A stretch of DNA of 64,000 nt from Novosphingopyxis iocasae (GCF_014334095.1 NZ_CP060495.1:209001-273000); one strand, 5' to 3'. Positions 1 to 9,774 are shown, counted from the stretch's first letter. A program made the numbers and translations. The notes: generated by a model not told the origin, from the sequence alone.

Positions 1-86
1 GTGGGGTGCCTGCCGTTGAGAGGCCGAACAATACCGCGCGCTATTGCTTGTCACCGCGCAGGTGCACGGCTATTGGAGGCGGCGTT

Positions 87-160
87 GCGGGCGTGATGTA
101 GTGGTAGCCTGTCAGCTTCCCATGCTGATCGTGCGGGTTCGATTCCCGCCGCCCGCTCCA
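87..160 (+). tRNA. tRNA-Gly (anticodon CCC)
   Basis: A complete cloverleaf can be drawn. The 7-bp acceptor stem pairs 87-93 with 150-156, and the CCA end is encoded at 158-160. The anticodon stem is TCAGC/GCTGA around the loop TTCCCAT, giving anticodon CCC. The T arm GCGGG-TTCGATT-CCCGC is intact. The isoacceptor reads GGG glycine codons. It stands alone, convergent with the sugar dehydrogenase gene that ends at 188. Confidence 0.93.
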
Positions 161-187
161 GCTTCTTCCGACAGTTTCATACGCTCC

Positions 188-1387
188 TCAGCTCTCGCCA
201 TGCCCGTGATCGATCGGCGTCAGCTTGATCAGCCGTCCGTTAGATCCGTCTTCGAGCACCCAGACCGCACCCTGCGGACCCTGTGCGAGCGCGCGGACAC
301 GGAAACCCATGTCCCACTGGTCCGCCTTCGACACATCCTGATCGTCCACCTTCAGCCGGATCAGCGTTTCACCCGATAGCCCGCCCAGTAACAGCGAGTC
401 CTGCCATTCCGGAAACAGGCTGCCGGTGTAGTAGATCAGGTTTGCGGGCGAGATGGACGGTGTCCAGAATGCTTCCGGCGGTTCATAGCCATCGCCGGGC
501 TTGTGATCTGGGATGTTCGATCCATCATAATTGATGCCGTTCGACGCATTGGGCCAACCGTAATTCTTGCCGCGCTTGATAAGGTTGACCTCATCGCCGC
601 CCTTGGGGCCCATCTCGCTCTCCCAGAGATTGCCGTTGGGCGCAAAGGCTAGGCCCAGGATATTGCGGTGGCCGTAGGACCATATCTGTGCGGACACGCC
701 GCCACGTTCGGCGAAGGGATTGTCTGCCGGCACGGTGCCGTCGGGGTTCAGGCGAAGCACCGAACCAAGATTGTTGGACAGGTCCTGGGCCGGATCCTTC
801 TTCTGGCGCTCACCGGACGAGACGAACATATATTGGCCGTCGGGCGAAAAGGCGATGCGGTGCGAATAATGGCCGCGACCCGTAACCTTCGGATCCTGCC
901 GCCAGATCACGCTCAGCCCGTCCAGCGAACAGGCGAGCGGCTGCGTGCAATTCAGCCGGCCGCGACCGACAACCGCACCGCGGGTATCGCCTTTGCCGGC
1001 CTCGATCCAGCTGAGATAGATCATCTTGTCGGCCCGGAAGTTCGGCCCGGTCACGACATCGCCAAGGCCGCCCTGGCCGCCATAATCCACGGTGGGCGCG
1101 CCGCTGACGGTCCCGATCTTGCCGGTAAGCACGTCGACGATTTTCAATACGCCCCGTTTCTCGGTCACCAGCAGACGATCATCGGGCAAAAAGCTCATCG
1201 CCCAGGGTTCATCGAACTTCGCGACCTCGGTTTCCTCGAACGGGCGTCCCATGCTCTGGCTATTCAGCGGGTCTGCGCTTTGCGTGGCGCTATCGTTCGC
1301 CACAGCCTTGTCGTTCGATCCGTTGCAGCCAGCGAGCGACAGGGCGAGCGTGAAGGGAAGGGCGGCGCCAATCATGGAAATTTTCAT
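188..1387 (-). CDS. PQQ-dependent sugar dehydrogenase family lipoprotein
   Basis: Predicted 399-residue periplasmic beta-propeller oxidoreductase of the soluble glucose dehydrogenase/YliI type, which oxidises aldoses with PQQ. The N-terminus is a lipoprotein signal ending LSLAGC (Cys21). Family-like blocks follow: DEPWAMSFLPD near residue 60, HYSHRIAFSPDG near 170, WSYGHRNILGLAF near 235 and GPKGGDEVNL near 260, the last two being typical of the active-site and calcium loops. The ATG at 1387 is directly before the hydrophobic signal. It is divergent from rimP across about 220 bases. The family is clear; the substrate is not known from sequence. Confidence 0.85.
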   Translation of the reverse strand: MKISMIGAALPFTLALSLAGCNGSNDKAVANDSATQSADPLNSQSMGRPFEETEVAKFDEPWAMSFLPDDRLLVTEKRGVLKIVDVLTGKIGTVSGAPTVDYGGQGGLGDVVTGPNFRADKMIYLSWIEAGKGDTRGAVVGRGRLNCTQPLACSLDGLSVIWRQDPKVTGRGHYSHRIAFSPDGQYMFVSSGERQKKDPAQDLSNNLGSVLRLNPDGTVPADNPFAERGGVSAQIWSYGHRNILGLAFAPNGNLWESEMGPKGGDEVNLIKRGKNYGWPNASNGINYDGSNIPDHKPGDGYEPPEAFWTPSISPANLIYYTGSLFPEWQDSLLLGGLSGETLIRLKVDDQDVSKADQWDMGFRVRALAQGPQGAVWVLEDGSNGRLIKLTPIDHGHGES

Positions 1388-1605
1388 CGGTATACCCTGG
1401 TCTGTTCGAAGGCTTGGATAAAGCCCGTGGAGTAGGAGACACTAACGCCCCGCGCGCTTTCGCGGTTGCATCGCGCCCGGCACCGATCTATATCCTTGTC
1501 CGTTCCCGACATTGCGAAGACGATTGCGGGGCCGCCTCTCCCGGAGAGCGCGGCGGCGACCGGCTTTGCCTGTTCGAACGGAACCATGGAATTATTAGGA
1601 GCCGC

Positions 1606-2157
1606 ATGCCCGATCTCGAAGCCCTGACTGCCCTCATCGCCCCCGAAGCCGAAGCTCTGGGATTCGATCTGGTGCGCGTTGCCTGGCTCGGCGGGGACGA
1701 ACGCACGCTGCAGGTGATGGCCGAACGGCCCGATACGCGCCAGCTCGGCATCGACGATTGCGCCGATCTCTCGCGCCGCCTGTCGGAAAAGTTCGATGCG
1801 CTGGAAGAGCAGGGCAAGGACCCGATCGACGGGGCTTACCGGCTCGAGGTAAGCTCGCCCGGGATCGACCGGCCGCTCACCCGCCTCAAGGATTTTTCCG
1901 ATTGGGCGGGGCATGAGGCGCGGGTGAATCTCACCGTCGGCGTCGATGGCCGCAAACAGCTGCGCGGCGATCTGATCGGCGTGGAAGACGGCATGGTGGC
2001 GATCGAGGACCGCAAGTCCGGAAAGCTGCTGTTCGATCCCGCCCATCTGCATTCGGCCAAGCTGATCCTGACGGATCGGCTGATCGATGCGACGCAGCCG
2101 ATCGAAACGGACGGCGCGGACGAGATCGTAGAGATCGAGGACGAGAGCGAAAACTGA
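1606..2157 (+). CDS. rimP: Ribosome maturation factor RimP
   Basis: 183-residue factor needed for late 30S subunit maturation. The chosen ATG at 1606 has AGGAG at 1597-1601, a good spacing; the frame is open further upstream, but the extension lacks a ribosome site and family similarity. Typical RimP segments are present: LGFDLVRVAW near the N-terminus, DCADLSRRLSE, and YRLEVSSPGIDRPL in the middle, followed by the C-terminal SH3-like domain. It is first in the rimP-nusA-ylxR-infB row, the standard order in proteobacteria. The acidic C-terminal tail (EIVEIEDESEN) is usual for alphaproteobacteria. Confidence 0.95.
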   Translation: MPDLEALTALIAPEAEALGFDLVRVAWLGGDERTLQVMAERPDTRQLGIDDCADLSRRLSEKFDALEEQGKDPIDGAYRLEVSSPGIDRPLTRLKDFSDWAGHEARVNLTVGVDGRKQLRGDLIGVEDGMVAIEDRKSGKLLFDPAHLHSAKLILTDRLIDATQPIETDGADEIVEIEDESEN

Positions 2158-2223
2158 GTTTATAATCCGTGCGCCGATGCGCGCGGGATGATAGAACGAA
2201 TAGAAAGTCGAAGAGAGAAGACC

Positions 2224-3864
2224 ATGGCCAGCCCGATTTCCGCCAACAAGGCAGAACTGCTCGCGATCGCCAATTCGGTGGCGCAGGAGAAGATGATCGA
2301 CAAGGCGATCGTCGTCGAAGCGCTCGAGGAAGCGATCCAGCGCGCCGCGCGCTCGCGTTACGGCGCCGAGAACGACATTCGCGCCAAGCTGGATACCAAC
2401 ACCGGCGATCTGCAGCTGTGGCGCGTCGTTGAGGTGGTCGAGGATGTCGAGGACTATTTCAAGGAAGTCGACCTGAAGCAGGCCCAGAAGCTGCAGAAGG
2501 ATGCCAGCGTCGGCGATTTCATCGTCGATCCGCTGCCGCCGGTCGATCTTGGCCGCATCGATGCGCAGTCGGCCAAGCAGGTGATCTTCCAGAAGGTCCG
2601 CGATGCCGAGCGCGAGCGGCAGTATGAAGAGTTCAAGGACCGCGCGGGCGAGATCATTACCGGCGTCGTGAAGTCCGTCGAGTTTGGCCATATCGTGGTC
2701 GATCTCGGCCGCGCAGAGGGCGTCATCCGCCGCGATCAGCAGATCCCGCGCGAAATGGTGCGCACCGGCGATCGCATCCGTTCGCTGATCCTGAAGGTGC
2801 AGCGCGAAAATCGCGGGCCGCAGATCCTGCTCAGCCGCGCGCATCCCGACTTCATGAAGAAGCTGTTCGCGCAGGAAGTGCCGGAAATCTACGACGGCAT
2901 CATCGAGATCAAGGCCGCCGCGCGCGATCCGGGCAGCCGCGCCAAGATCGGCGTGATCAGCTATGACGGATCGATCGATCCGGTCGGTGCCTGCGTGGGC
3001 ATGAAGGGCAGCCGCGTGCAGGCCGTCGTGCAGGAAATGCAGGGCGAAAAGATCGACATCATCCCCTGGTCCGAAGACACCGCGACCTTCGTAGTCAATG
3101 CGCTGCAGCCGGCCACGGTCAGCCGCGTGGTGATCGACGAGGAAGAGACCCGTATCGAGGTCGTTGTGCCTGACGATCAGCTGTCGCTCGCCATCGGCCG
3201 CCGCGGCCAGAATGTTCGTCTCGCCAGCCAGCTGACCGGCCACGGCATCGACATCATGACCGAGGAAGAAAGCTCGGAGAAGCGGCAGAAGGAATTCGCC
3301 GAACGCACCGAGATGTTCCAGGAAGAGCTGGACGTCGACGAAACGCTCTCGCAGCTGCTGGTGGCCGAAGGCTTCAGCGAGCTGGAAGAAGTGGCCTATG
3401 TCGCGTTGGAAGAAATTTCCGGCATTGAAGGCTTCGACGAAGAGCTGGCCGAGGAGCTGCAGAGCCGCGCGCTGGAAGCGCTGGAGCGCCGCGAGGAAAC
3501 CGCACGCGCCGAACGCCGCGAACTGGGCGTCGAGGACGATCTGGCCGAACTGCCGATCCTGACCGAAGGCATGCTGGTGACGCTGGGCAAGGCGGGCATC
3601 AAGACGCTCGACGATCTGGCGGATCTCGCAACCGACGAGCTGATCTTCAAGCCGCGCCAGGAACCGCGCCGTTCCAACAGCGATCGCCGCCGCACTGAGG
3701 TGAAGCCGGGCATCCTCGCCAGCTACAGCCTCACCGAAGAGCAGGGCAATGAGATCATCATGGCCGCCCGTGCCCATTGGTTCGAGGATGAAGATGAGGG
3801 TGTGGCCGCAAACGCCGCGCCCGCAGAAGAAGCGGAGGCCGCCGATGCGGAAGCCTCCCAATGA
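2224..3864 (+). CDS. nusA: Transcription termination/antitermination protein NusA
   Basis: 546-residue RNA polymerase-associated factor acting in pausing, termination and antitermination. The order is an N-terminal polymerase-binding domain (ANSVAQEKMIDKAIVVEALEEA), an S1 domain (GVVKSVEFGHIVVDLG), two KH domains (VGACVGMKGSRVQ and LAIGRRGQNVRLA) and two C-terminal acidic repeats (LLVAEGFSELEEVAYV and ILTEGMLVTLGKAGI). ATG 2224 follows GAGAAG; a longer reading from 2188 is open but adds 12 residues unlike the family. Its 3' end overlaps ylxR by 20 bases, so translation may be coupled. Confidence 0.96.
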   Translation: MASPISANKAELLAIANSVAQEKMIDKAIVVEALEEAIQRAARSRYGAENDIRAKLDTNTGDLQLWRVVEVVEDVEDYFKEVDLKQAQKLQKDASVGDFIVDPLPPVDLGRIDAQSAKQVIFQKVRDAERERQYEEFKDRAGEIITGVVKSVEFGHIVVDLGRAEGVIRRDQQIPREMVRTGDRIRSLILKVQRENRGPQILLSRAHPDFMKKLFAQEVPEIYDGIIEIKAAARDPGSRAKIGVISYDGSIDPVGACVGMKGSRVQAVVQEMQGEKIDIIPWSEDTATFVVNALQPATVSRVVIDEEETRIEVVVPDDQLSLAIGRRGQNVRLASQLTGHGIDIMTEEESSEKRQKEFAERTEMFQEELDVDETLSQLLVAEGFSELEEVAYVALEEISGIEGFDEELAEELQSRALEALERREETARAERRELGVEDDLAELPILTEGMLVTLGKAGIKTLDDLADLATDELIFKPRQEPRRSNSDRRRTEVKPGILASYSLTEEQGNEIIMAARAHWFEDEDEGVAANAAPAEEAEAADAEASQ

Positions 3865-4600
3865 TACGGGCGACGAACGCCTAGATACCGAAGGCACGGG
3901 CAAAGGGCGGGGCACGCATGTTCCTGTCCGCCGCTGCATCCTTTCGGGCGATCGCGCGCCGCAGCATCTGCTGATCCGGCTCGCGGTTTCGCCCGATGGG
4001 GAGCTTGCGCCCGATATTCACGCCAAGGCCCCGGGTCGCGGCGCGTGGATCGGCGTGTCCCGCGCCGAGCTGGAGCAAGCGATCGAAAAGGGCCGCATGA
4101 AGGGTGCGCTCGCCCGCGCCTTCAAAACTGGCGGTATTACAGTGCCGGACAATCTGCCCGAGTGGATCGATACGCAGCTGCGCCAGGCGACGCTCGATCG
4201 GCTCGGCCTGGAGGCGCGTGCGTCCAACCTGCTGACGGGCTCCGAAAAGATTGCCGAGCGCGCGCGCGGCGGGCTTGTCTCTTTGTTGCTCCATAGCTCG
4301 GACGCAAAGCCCGACGGAAAGCGCAAGCTGGACCAGGCCTGGCGCGTGGGAATGGACCGTGAGGGAAGCGGTGAAGGCGGAATCGCCTTGCCGGTGGACC
4401 GAGAGGCCCTATCTATGGCATTGGGGCGTGAAAATGCGGTCCATGCCGCGATTTTGGGGGAGAAGGCCGCAGCACGCGTCCTGCAACATCTCGCCCGCTG
4501 GCTAAATTATACCGGATGCAGTATCGGTGCCGGCCCCGTTGCCGGGACGGACGATGCTGTGACAGATGACGAAGACCTTAGGAAGACTGCTGTTCGATGA
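3845..4600 (+). CDS. ylxR: YlxR-family (DUF448) RNA-binding protein with L7Ae-like C-terminal part
   Basis: 251 residues. The N-terminal YlxR fold shows THVPVRRCILSGDRAP, LLIRLAVSPDG and PGRGAWIGVSR, the last being the conserved GRGAW(Y) signature. The second half (LLTGSEKIAERARGGLVSLLLHSSDAKPDGKRKL) resembles the L7Ae/L30e-like domain fused to YlxR in alphaproteobacteria. The gene sits between nusA (20-base overlap) and infB (ATGA overlap), which points to a role in translation or nucleoid RNA binding. The family is established; its exact role is not. Confidence 0.88.
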   Translation: MRKPPNDTGDERLDTEGTGKGRGTHVPVRRCILSGDRAPQHLLIRLAVSPDGELAPDIHAKAPGRGAWIGVSRAELEQAIEKGRMKGALARAFKTGGITVPDNLPEWIDTQLRQATLDRLGLEARASNLLTGSEKIAERARGGLVSLLLHSSDAKPDGKRKLDQAWRVGMDREGSGEGGIALPVDREALSMALGRENAVHAAILGEKAAARVLQHLARWLNYTGCSIGAGPVAGTDDAVTDDEDLRKTAVR

Positions 4601-7197
4601 GTGAAGAAACCCAAGACAAGCCGAAACTGAGCCGCAAGCCGCTGACCCTGAAGAGGTCGGTCGATGCGGGCCAGGTCGAACAGCGCTTCAGCCATGGCCG
4701 GACCCATAAGGTCGAGGTTGAGGTCAAGCGCAAGAAGCTGGTTGGCAAGCCCGGCCAGGCTGCCGCTGCCGACAAGGCGAAGGAAGAGGCGCTCAATCCG
4801 CCGCCCCCGCCGCCGCCCGCCCCCGCTGCGCCCAAGGCTGCTCCGAAGCCCGCGCCGACTCCGGCCCCTGCGCCGCGTCCGGCTCCGATGGACAATCTGA
4901 CCCGTCAGGAACGGCAGGCAAAGCTGCTGCGCGAGGCCGAGGAAGCCCGCCTTGCGCAGGCCGAAGAAGCCCGCCGTCGCGAGGAAGAGGCTAAGGCCAA
5001 GGCGCTGGAAGAAGAACGCCGCCGCGCCGAGGAAAACCGCCTCGCCGAGGAAAAGGCTGCCGCCGAGCCGGCGCCTGCGCCCGAACCGGAGCAGAAAGCG
5101 CCGGAAGCCGCTGCGCAGCCTGAGGCCGCGCAGGCCGAAGAAGCGCCCGCCGCCGAAGCGAAGCCCGCTGTGATCAAAACTACCAGCGACGCCCCGCCGC
5201 CGCGCCGGTTCACCCCGGTCGAACGCCCTGAGCGCGCGCCGCGTGTCGAGAAAGAAAAGAAGCCTGCGCGCGGTGCCAAGACCCCGCAGGACGATCGTCG
5301 CCGTTCGGGCAAGCTGTCGGTCAAGACGGCGCTCAACGAGGACGATGGTGCCCGTGCCCGTTCGCTCGCCGCGCTGAAGCGTGCCCGCGAGAAGGAAAAG
5401 CGTGCCCAGATGACGGGCCGCAAGCGCGAGGCGCAGCCCAAGCAGAGCCGCGAAGTCGTGGTGCCGGAAGCGATCACCGTGCAGGAGCTCGCCAACCGTA
5501 TGGCCGAAAAGGGCGCGGATCTGGTGAAGGCGCTGTTCACGATGGACCTGATGGTGACGGTCAATCAGACCATCGATCAGGATACCGCAGAATTGCTGGT
5601 CGAAGAGTTCGGCCACAAGATCAAGCGCGTGTCCGAATCCGATGTCGAGATCGACACCGAAACCGATATCGATCCGGAAGAGACGCTGAAGCCGCGTTCG
5701 CCGGTCGTCACGGTCATGGGGCATGTCGATCACGGCAAGACCAGTCTGCTCGACGCCATTCGCGGCGCGAGCGTCGCATCCGGCGAGGCCGGTGGCATCA
5801 CGCAGCACATCGGCGCCTATCAGGTGAAGACCAAGGGCGGTGACGTGATCACCTTCCTCGATACGCCGGGCCATGAAGCGTTCACCGAAATGCGTGCCCG
5901 CGGCGCGAACGTCACCGACATCGTGATCCTGGTGGTCGCGGCGGATGACGGGCTGATGCCGCAGACGATCGAGGCGATCAATCACGCGAAGTCGGCGGAT
6001 GTGCCGATGATCGTGGCGATCAACAAGGTCGATAAGGAAGGCGCCAACCCCCAGAAGGTGCGCGAGCGCCTGCTGGAGCATGAGGTGATCGTCGAAGATA
6101 TGGGCGGCGAAGTGCAGGACGTCGAAGTGTCTGCGCTGAAGAAGACCGGTCTCGACGATCTGCTCGAGAAGCTGGCGCTTCAGGCCGAACTGCTCGAACT
6201 GAAGGCCCGTCCGGACCGCGATGCCGAAGGCGTGGTGGTGGAAGCCAAGCTCGACAAGGGTCGCGGCGCCGTTGCCACCGTGCTGGTGAAGCGCGGAACG
6301 CTGAAGCGTGGCGATACCTTCGTGGTCGGCGGCGAGAGCGGCAAAGTCCGTGCGCTGATCAACGATCAGGGCAAGCAGGTGAAGGAAGCCGGTCCGTCCG
6401 TGCCCGTCGAGGTGCTCGGCCTGTCCGGTGTGCCCAATGCGGGCGACATGCTTACCGTGGTCGAGAACGAGCAGCGTGCGCGTGAAGTCGCCACCTATCG
6501 TTCCGAACAGGCCCGCAAGCAGCGCACCACGCAGGCGCCGACATCGCTGGAGAACATGTTCTCGGCCATGGGCGCTGACGCCGCGATCGAATATCCGGTG
6601 GTAGTGAAGGCGGACGTGCAGGGCACCGCGCAGGCGATCGTCCAGGCGCTCAACAAGATCTCCACCGACGACATCAAGGTGCGCATCCTGCATCAGGGCG
6701 TCGGCGGGATTACGGAGAGCGACGTGACGCTGGCGGCCGCATCGGGCGCGCCGATCATCGGCTTCCACGTGCGTCCCAACGCCAAGGCACGTCAGATTGC
6801 CGAGCGTGAGAAGATCCGGTTCAAATATTTCGACGTGATCTACGATCTCACCGACGATATCCGTAAGGAAATGGCCGGCGAGCTGGGTCCGGAGATCATC
6901 GAAACCGTGGTCGGCCGCGCCGAGGTGAAGGAAGTCTTCCCTGCGGGCAAGCGCGACAAGGCGGCAGGTCTGCTAGTCACCGACGGCTTCCTCAAAAAGG
7001 GTCTGCGCTCGCGCCTCACGCGCAACGATGTCATCGTGTCGAAGACCGTCATCGCCTCGCTCCGTCGCTTCAAGGACGATGTCGCGGAGGTCCGTGCGGG
7101 TCTCGAATGCGGCGTGGTGCTGGAAGACACCAACGACATCAAACCGGGCGACACGCTCGAGGTGTTCGAGGTCGAAGAGCGCGAACGCACGCTGTAA
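4597..7197 (+). CDS. infB: Translation initiation factor IF-2
   Basis: 866 residues; a GTPase that places fMet-tRNA on the 30S subunit and promotes subunit joining. A long Ala/Pro/Glu/Arg-rich charged N-terminal region (about residues 60-270) precedes the IF2N domain and the GTPase core, with G1 [10 protein letters not shown]3 DTPGHEA and G4 NKVD. Domains II, III and the C2 tRNA-binding domain follow. The ATG at 4597 overlaps the ylxR stop as ATGA. The repetitive N-terminal coding stretch creates long antisense open frames that I regard as shadows. Confidence 0.97.
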   Translation: MSEETQDKPKLSRKPLTLKRSVDAGQVEQRFSHGRTHKVEVEVKRKKLVGKPGQAAAADKAKEEALNPPPPPPPAPAAPKAAPKPAPTPAPAPRPAPMDNLTRQERQAKLLREAEEARLAQAEEARRREEEAKAKALEEERRRAEENRLAEEKAAAEPAPAPEPEQKAPEAAAQPEAAQAEEAPAAEAKPAVIKTTSDAPPPRRFTPVERPERAPRVEKEKKPARGAKTPQDDRRRSGKLSVKTALNEDDGARARSLAALKRAREKEKRAQMTGRKREAQPKQSREVVVPEAITVQELANRMAEKGADLVKALFTMDLMVTVNQTIDQDTAELLVEEFGHKIKRVSESDVEIDTETDIDPEETLKPRSPVVTVMGHVDHGKTSLLDAIRGASVASGEAGGITQHIGAYQVKTKGGDVITFLDTPGHEAFTEMRARGANVTDIVILVVAADDGLMPQTIEAINHAKSADVPMIVAINKVDKEGANPQKVRERLLEHEVIVEDMGGEVQDVEVSALKKTGLDDLLEKLALQAELLELKARPDRDAEGVVVEAKLDKGRGAVATVLVKRGTLKRGDTFVVGGESGKVRALINDQGKQVKEAGPSVPVEVLGLSGVPNAGDMLTVVENEQRAREVATYRSEQARKQRTTQAPTSLENMFSAMGADAAIEYPVVVKADVQGTAQAIVQALNKISTDDIKVRILHQGVGGITESDVTLAAASGAPIIGFHVRPNAKARQIAEREKIRFKYFDVIYDLTDDIRKEMAGELGPEIIETVVGRAEVKEVFPAGKRDKAAGLLVTDGFLKKGLRSRLTRNDVIVSKTVIASLRRFKDDVAEVRAGLECGVVLEDTNDIKPGDTLEVFEVEERERTL

Positions 7198-7249
7198 GGA
7201 GTTAGCGGGTCCTGATCCGGTCGGCGGAGGCCTCAGTATCTCATTGAGG

Positions 7250-7282
7250 TTTGGCGGGTTCGATCCCCGCCCATGGGCTCCA
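7250..7282 (+). other. tRNA 3'-end look-alike (T arm plus acceptor 3' strand and CCA)
   Basis: The segment holds a perfect T arm (GCGGG, loop TTCGATC, CCCGC at 7254-7270), then 11 bases and CCA at 7280-7282. It strongly resembles the 3' end of the tRNA-Gly at 133-160. No matching 5' acceptor strand or anticodon arm was found upstream; only the hairpin CCTCA...TGAGG at 7231-7249 lies there. It sits in the 92-base gap between infB and rbfA, 7 bases before the rbfA start. It may be a tRNA remnant, an old attachment site or coincidence. Confidence 0.4.
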
Positions 7283-7289
7283 ATCAACG

Positions 7290-7703
7290 ATGGCCAAATA
7301 TAACGACACCAGTCCCGAAGGTCGCTCGATCCGCACGTTGCGGGTCGGCGAGCAGGTGCGTCACATTCTGAGCGAGCTGTTGCAGCGCGGCGATGTGCAC
7401 GATCCCCGGCTGGACGGTCTCACCATCTCGATTACCGAGGTGCGCATGTCGCCCGATTTGCGCCACGCCACCGTGTTCTTCAAACCGCTGCTCGGCCAGC
7501 ATGAGGAAGACGTGCACAAGGCGCTGCGCGAACATGCGGGCTATCTCAAGGGCGAAGTCGCCAAGCGCGTGCGCATGAAATATGCTGCGGACCTGAAATT
7601 CCTGCCGGACGAAAGCTTCGACGAGGGCGATCATATCGACTCGCTGCTGCGCGATCCCAAGGTAGCGCAAGATCTGGACGAGGACGAACCTTCCGAAGAT
7701 TGA
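7290..7703 (+). CDS. rbfA: 30S ribosome-binding factor RbfA
   Basis: 137 residues; a cold-associated 30S maturation factor with a single KH-like domain. Recognisable stretches are [18 protein letters not shown], the [17 protein letters not shown] core and [29 protein letters not shown] 7290 is used because the family begins a few residues before the first of these; the reading frame is open upstream through the tRNA-like segment, but that extension has no family match. It follows infB in the same direction, as usual. The C-terminus is acidic. Confidence 0.94.
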   Translation: MAKYNDTSPEGRSIRTLRVGEQVRHILSELLQRGDVHDPRLDGLTISITEVRMSPDLRHATVFFKPLLGQHEEDVHKALREHAGYLKGEVAKRVRMKYAADLKFLPDESFDEGDHIDSLLRDPKVAQDLDEDEPSED

Positions 7704-7747
7704 AGGTCCCTTCGCGGACGGCGCGAATTGCGATAGGCCAGCGTCCT

Positions 7748-8356
7748 ATGGCCAAGCTTTATTTCTACTACGCCTCCATGAACGCGGGCAAATCCACCAC
7801 GTTGCTGCAGACTGCGTTCAATTATCAGGAGCGCGGCATGGCGGTGATGCTGTGGACGGCGGCGATCGACGACCGGCCGGGCTTCGGCGCAATCAGCAGC
7901 CGGATCGGGCTTTCCAGCGATGCGCATCGCTTCCATGCGGGCACCGATCTGTACGATGCGGTGATGCGTCAGCACGGAGAGGAGCGGATTGCCTGCCTCC
8001 TGATCGACGAGGCACAGTTCCTGACGGGAGATCAGGTGTTTCAATGCGCGCGGCTGGCGGACGAGGAGAATATTCCCGTGCTCTGTTACGGCCTGCGCAC
8101 CGATTTCCAGGCGCAGCTGTTTCCCGGCGCGGCCGCGCTGCTCGGCATTGCCGATGCGCTTATTGAGCTCAAAGCCGTGTGCGAATGCGGGCGCAAGGCG
8201 ACGATGAACCTGCGCGTGGATGCCGCCGGCAAGGCGGTTCGCGAGGGCGCGCAGACCGAAATCGGCGGTGAGGAGCGCTATGTCGCGCTGTGCCGTCGTC
8301 ATTTCATGGAGCGGCTGCGGGAGGTCGTCAGCGCCGGTTCAGCGGTGGTGGGCTAG
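7748..8356 (+). CDS. tdk: Thymidine kinase
   Basis: 202-residue type II thymidine kinase that phosphorylates thymidine for DNA-precursor salvage. The P-loop SMNAGKST is at residues 10-17, the Walker B-like LLIDEAQFL near 85, and the lid/substrate region with YGLRTDFQ near 118. Two cysteines in VCECGRKA belong to the zinc-binding site; a later LCRRHF holds a third candidate ligand. ATG 7748 is the first start giving the family-like MAKLYFYYASMNAGKS. It lies 44 bases after rbfA within the translation gene row, an unrelated function. Confidence 0.93.
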   Translation: MAKLYFYYASMNAGKSTTLLQTAFNYQERGMAVMLWTAAIDDRPGFGAISSRIGLSSDAHRFHAGTDLYDAVMRQHGEERIACLLIDEAQFLTGDQVFQCARLADEENIPVLCYGLRTDFQAQLFPGAAALLGIADALIELKAVCECGRKATMNLRVDAAGKAVREGAQTEIGGEERYVALCRRHFMERLREVVSAGSAVVG

Positions 8357-8365
8357 AGGCCTTTC

Positions 8366-8755
8366 ATGTTCATCCGTTCGATCCCGCTCATCCTTTGCGC
8401 CGCGCTGGCTTTTGCGGCGCCGCTTGCCGCTCAGTCGCTTCCGGGCGTTTCCGACGAGGAGACGGTTATCGACGCCGGAGCGCGCGGCCTCTCGCAAGTG
8501 CTGTTCGGCAAGGGCGACATCATGTTCGTGCGAAACAACAATCGCTGGTTTCGCGTGGCGCTCAACGATGGGTGCACCAAGGGTAATTTCAGTCGGCAGG
8601 ACCCGGTCTCGTTCGACTCGCTGCCGAACAACCGCATCGACAAACTGACGGTCGTACGCTTTCCGCGCACGAGCCGCAGTTGCAGCATCGAAAGCATCCG
8701 CGCGAGCGAGGCACCGCCGATGATCGACAGCAAGTCGCGCGTGCCGATCGATTGA
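8366..8755 (+). CDS. Small secreted hypothetical protein
   Basis: 129 residues, not recognised. A clear Sec signal peptide (MFIRSIPLILCAALAFAAPL, cleavage near AAQS) suggests export. The mature part has one likely disulfide pair: the Cys in NDGCTKGNF and the Cys in SRSCSIES. It starts 9 bases after tdk and ends about 30 bases before truB, so it may be cotranscribed with both. Similar short secreted proteins of unknown role are common in sphingomonads; no function is proposed. Confidence 0.7.
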   Translation: MFIRSIPLILCAALAFAAPLAAQSLPGVSDEETVIDAGARGLSQVLFGKGDIMFVRNNNRWFRVALNDGCTKGNFSRQDPVSFDSLPNNRIDKLTVVRFPRTSRSCSIESIRASEAPPMIDSKSRVPID

Positions 8756-8786
8756 TCCTCCGCGCCCCCTCGCCTAGGCGGGCGAT

Positions 8787-9752
8787 GTGAATGGCTGGCT
8801 GATCCTCGATAAACCCCTGGGACTGGGTTCTACGCAAGGCGTGAGCGCGGTGAAACGCGCGCTGAGGGCAGGGGGCTACGCCAAGTGCAAGGTGGGCCAC
8901 GGAGGCACGCTTGATCCGCTGGCGACCGGCGTGCTGCCGATCGCGCTGGGCGAGGCGACAAAGCTGGCCGGACGCATGCTCGATGCGAGCAAGGTCTACG
9001 CCTTCACCATCGGCTTCGGCACCGAAACCGAAACGCTGGATGCGGAAGGGGAGGTGAGCGCAACCAGCGAGGTGCGCCCCGCTTTTGCCGACATCGAGGC
9101 GGTGCTGCCGCGGTTCACCGGGCCGATCGAACAGATCCCGCCGAAATATTCCGCGCTAAAGATCGATGGTAAGCGAGCCTATGATCTGGCCCGTGCCGGT
9201 GTCGAGGTGGAGATGAAGACGCGGCGCGTGACCATCGAATCTTTGACCGTAAGTCCTGAGCCTGCCGAAGGACGTCTTTCGGACGAGAACTGGGCTTCGA
9301 CAAACTCAGCACGCACGGGAATGAGCGGTGACGAGGGCGCGCCACTCGATTCCATCACGCTCATCGCTCACGTTTCCAAGGGCACCTATATCCGCTCGCT
9401 CGCCCGCGATATCGCGCGCGCCCTTGATACGGTGGGCCACGTCACCATGTTAAGGAGGTTGCGCGCAGGTCCCTTCGCGCTGGATTCCGCGATTTCGCTG
9501 GACAGGGTGGCCGAACTCGGCCAAGGGGCCGCGCTTGAGGAAGCACTCTTGCCGATCGAGGCGGGGCTGGACGACATCCCGGCTCTCACCCTCACCCCCG
9601 GAGAGGCAGAGGCGGTCCGCCAGGGCCGTTCTCTATCCGGGATCGCCGCAGACGACGGTTTGACATGGGCGCGGGCGCCGGATGGCATTCCCGTTGCGCT
9701 GGTACAGATCGAAGGCGGAGAGCTCCGCATCGTCCGCGGTTTCAATCTATGA
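8787..9752 (+). CDS. truB: tRNA pseudouridine-55 synthase TruB, with in-frame repeat insertion
   Basis: 321 residues; makes pseudouridine 55 in the T loop of tRNAs. The GTG start at 8787 gives the family N-terminus [16 protein letters not shown]; the catalytic Asp is in the [12 protein letters not shown] motif near residue 44. Further conserved pieces are [15 protein letters not shown] and [14 protein letters not shown]. Residues about 156-178 (ending SARTG) are encoded by a dispersed palindromic repeat between beta strands, just before the SKGTYIRSL core. The reading frame is kept, so the enzyme is probably functional. It is followed after 22 bases by rpsO. Confidence 0.93.
   Translation: MNGWLILDKPLGLGSTQGVSAVKRALRAGGYAKCKVGHGGTLDPLATGVLPIALGEATKLAGRMLDASKVYAFTIGFGTETETLDAEGEVSATSEVRPAFADIEAVLPRFTGPIEQIPPKYSALKIDGKRAYDLARAGVEVEMKTRRVTIESLTVSPEPAEGRLSDENWASTNSARTGMSGDEGAPLDSITLIAHVSKGTYIRSLARDIARALDTVGHVTMLRRLRAGPFALDSAISLDRVAELGQGAALEEALLPIEAGLDDIPALTLTPGEAEAVRQGRSLSGIAADDGLTWARAPDGIPVALVQIEGGELRIVRGFNL
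9252..9318 (+). repeat. Palindromic repeat element inside truB
   Basis: Left arm GTCCTGAGCCTGCCGAAGGA (9253-9272) and right arm GGCTTCGACAAACTCAGCA (9293-9311) are imperfect inverted copies. They belong to the same family as the intergenic copies at 17587-17680, 42976-43066 and 49171-49310. The length keeps the truB frame open and adds roughly 23 residues. Confidence 0.8.
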
Positions 9753-9774
9753 TGTTCGAAGGAAGAAAATACAC

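Noticed and set aside
1384-3939. 851-residue open frame on the minus strand
   Set aside because: It lies opposite rimP and nusA, which are certain; the protein is Leu/Asp/Arg-rich shadow sequence typical of the complement of GC-rich genes.
4507-6768. 753-residue open frame on the minus strand
   Set aside because: Complement of infB, whose low-complexity charged N-terminal region keeps the opposite frame open.
7201-7282. Complete tRNA gene between infB and rbfA
   Set aside because: The 3' half is convincing, but no 5' acceptor strand pairs with it and the upstream hairpin loop does not give U33 or a valid anticodon loop.
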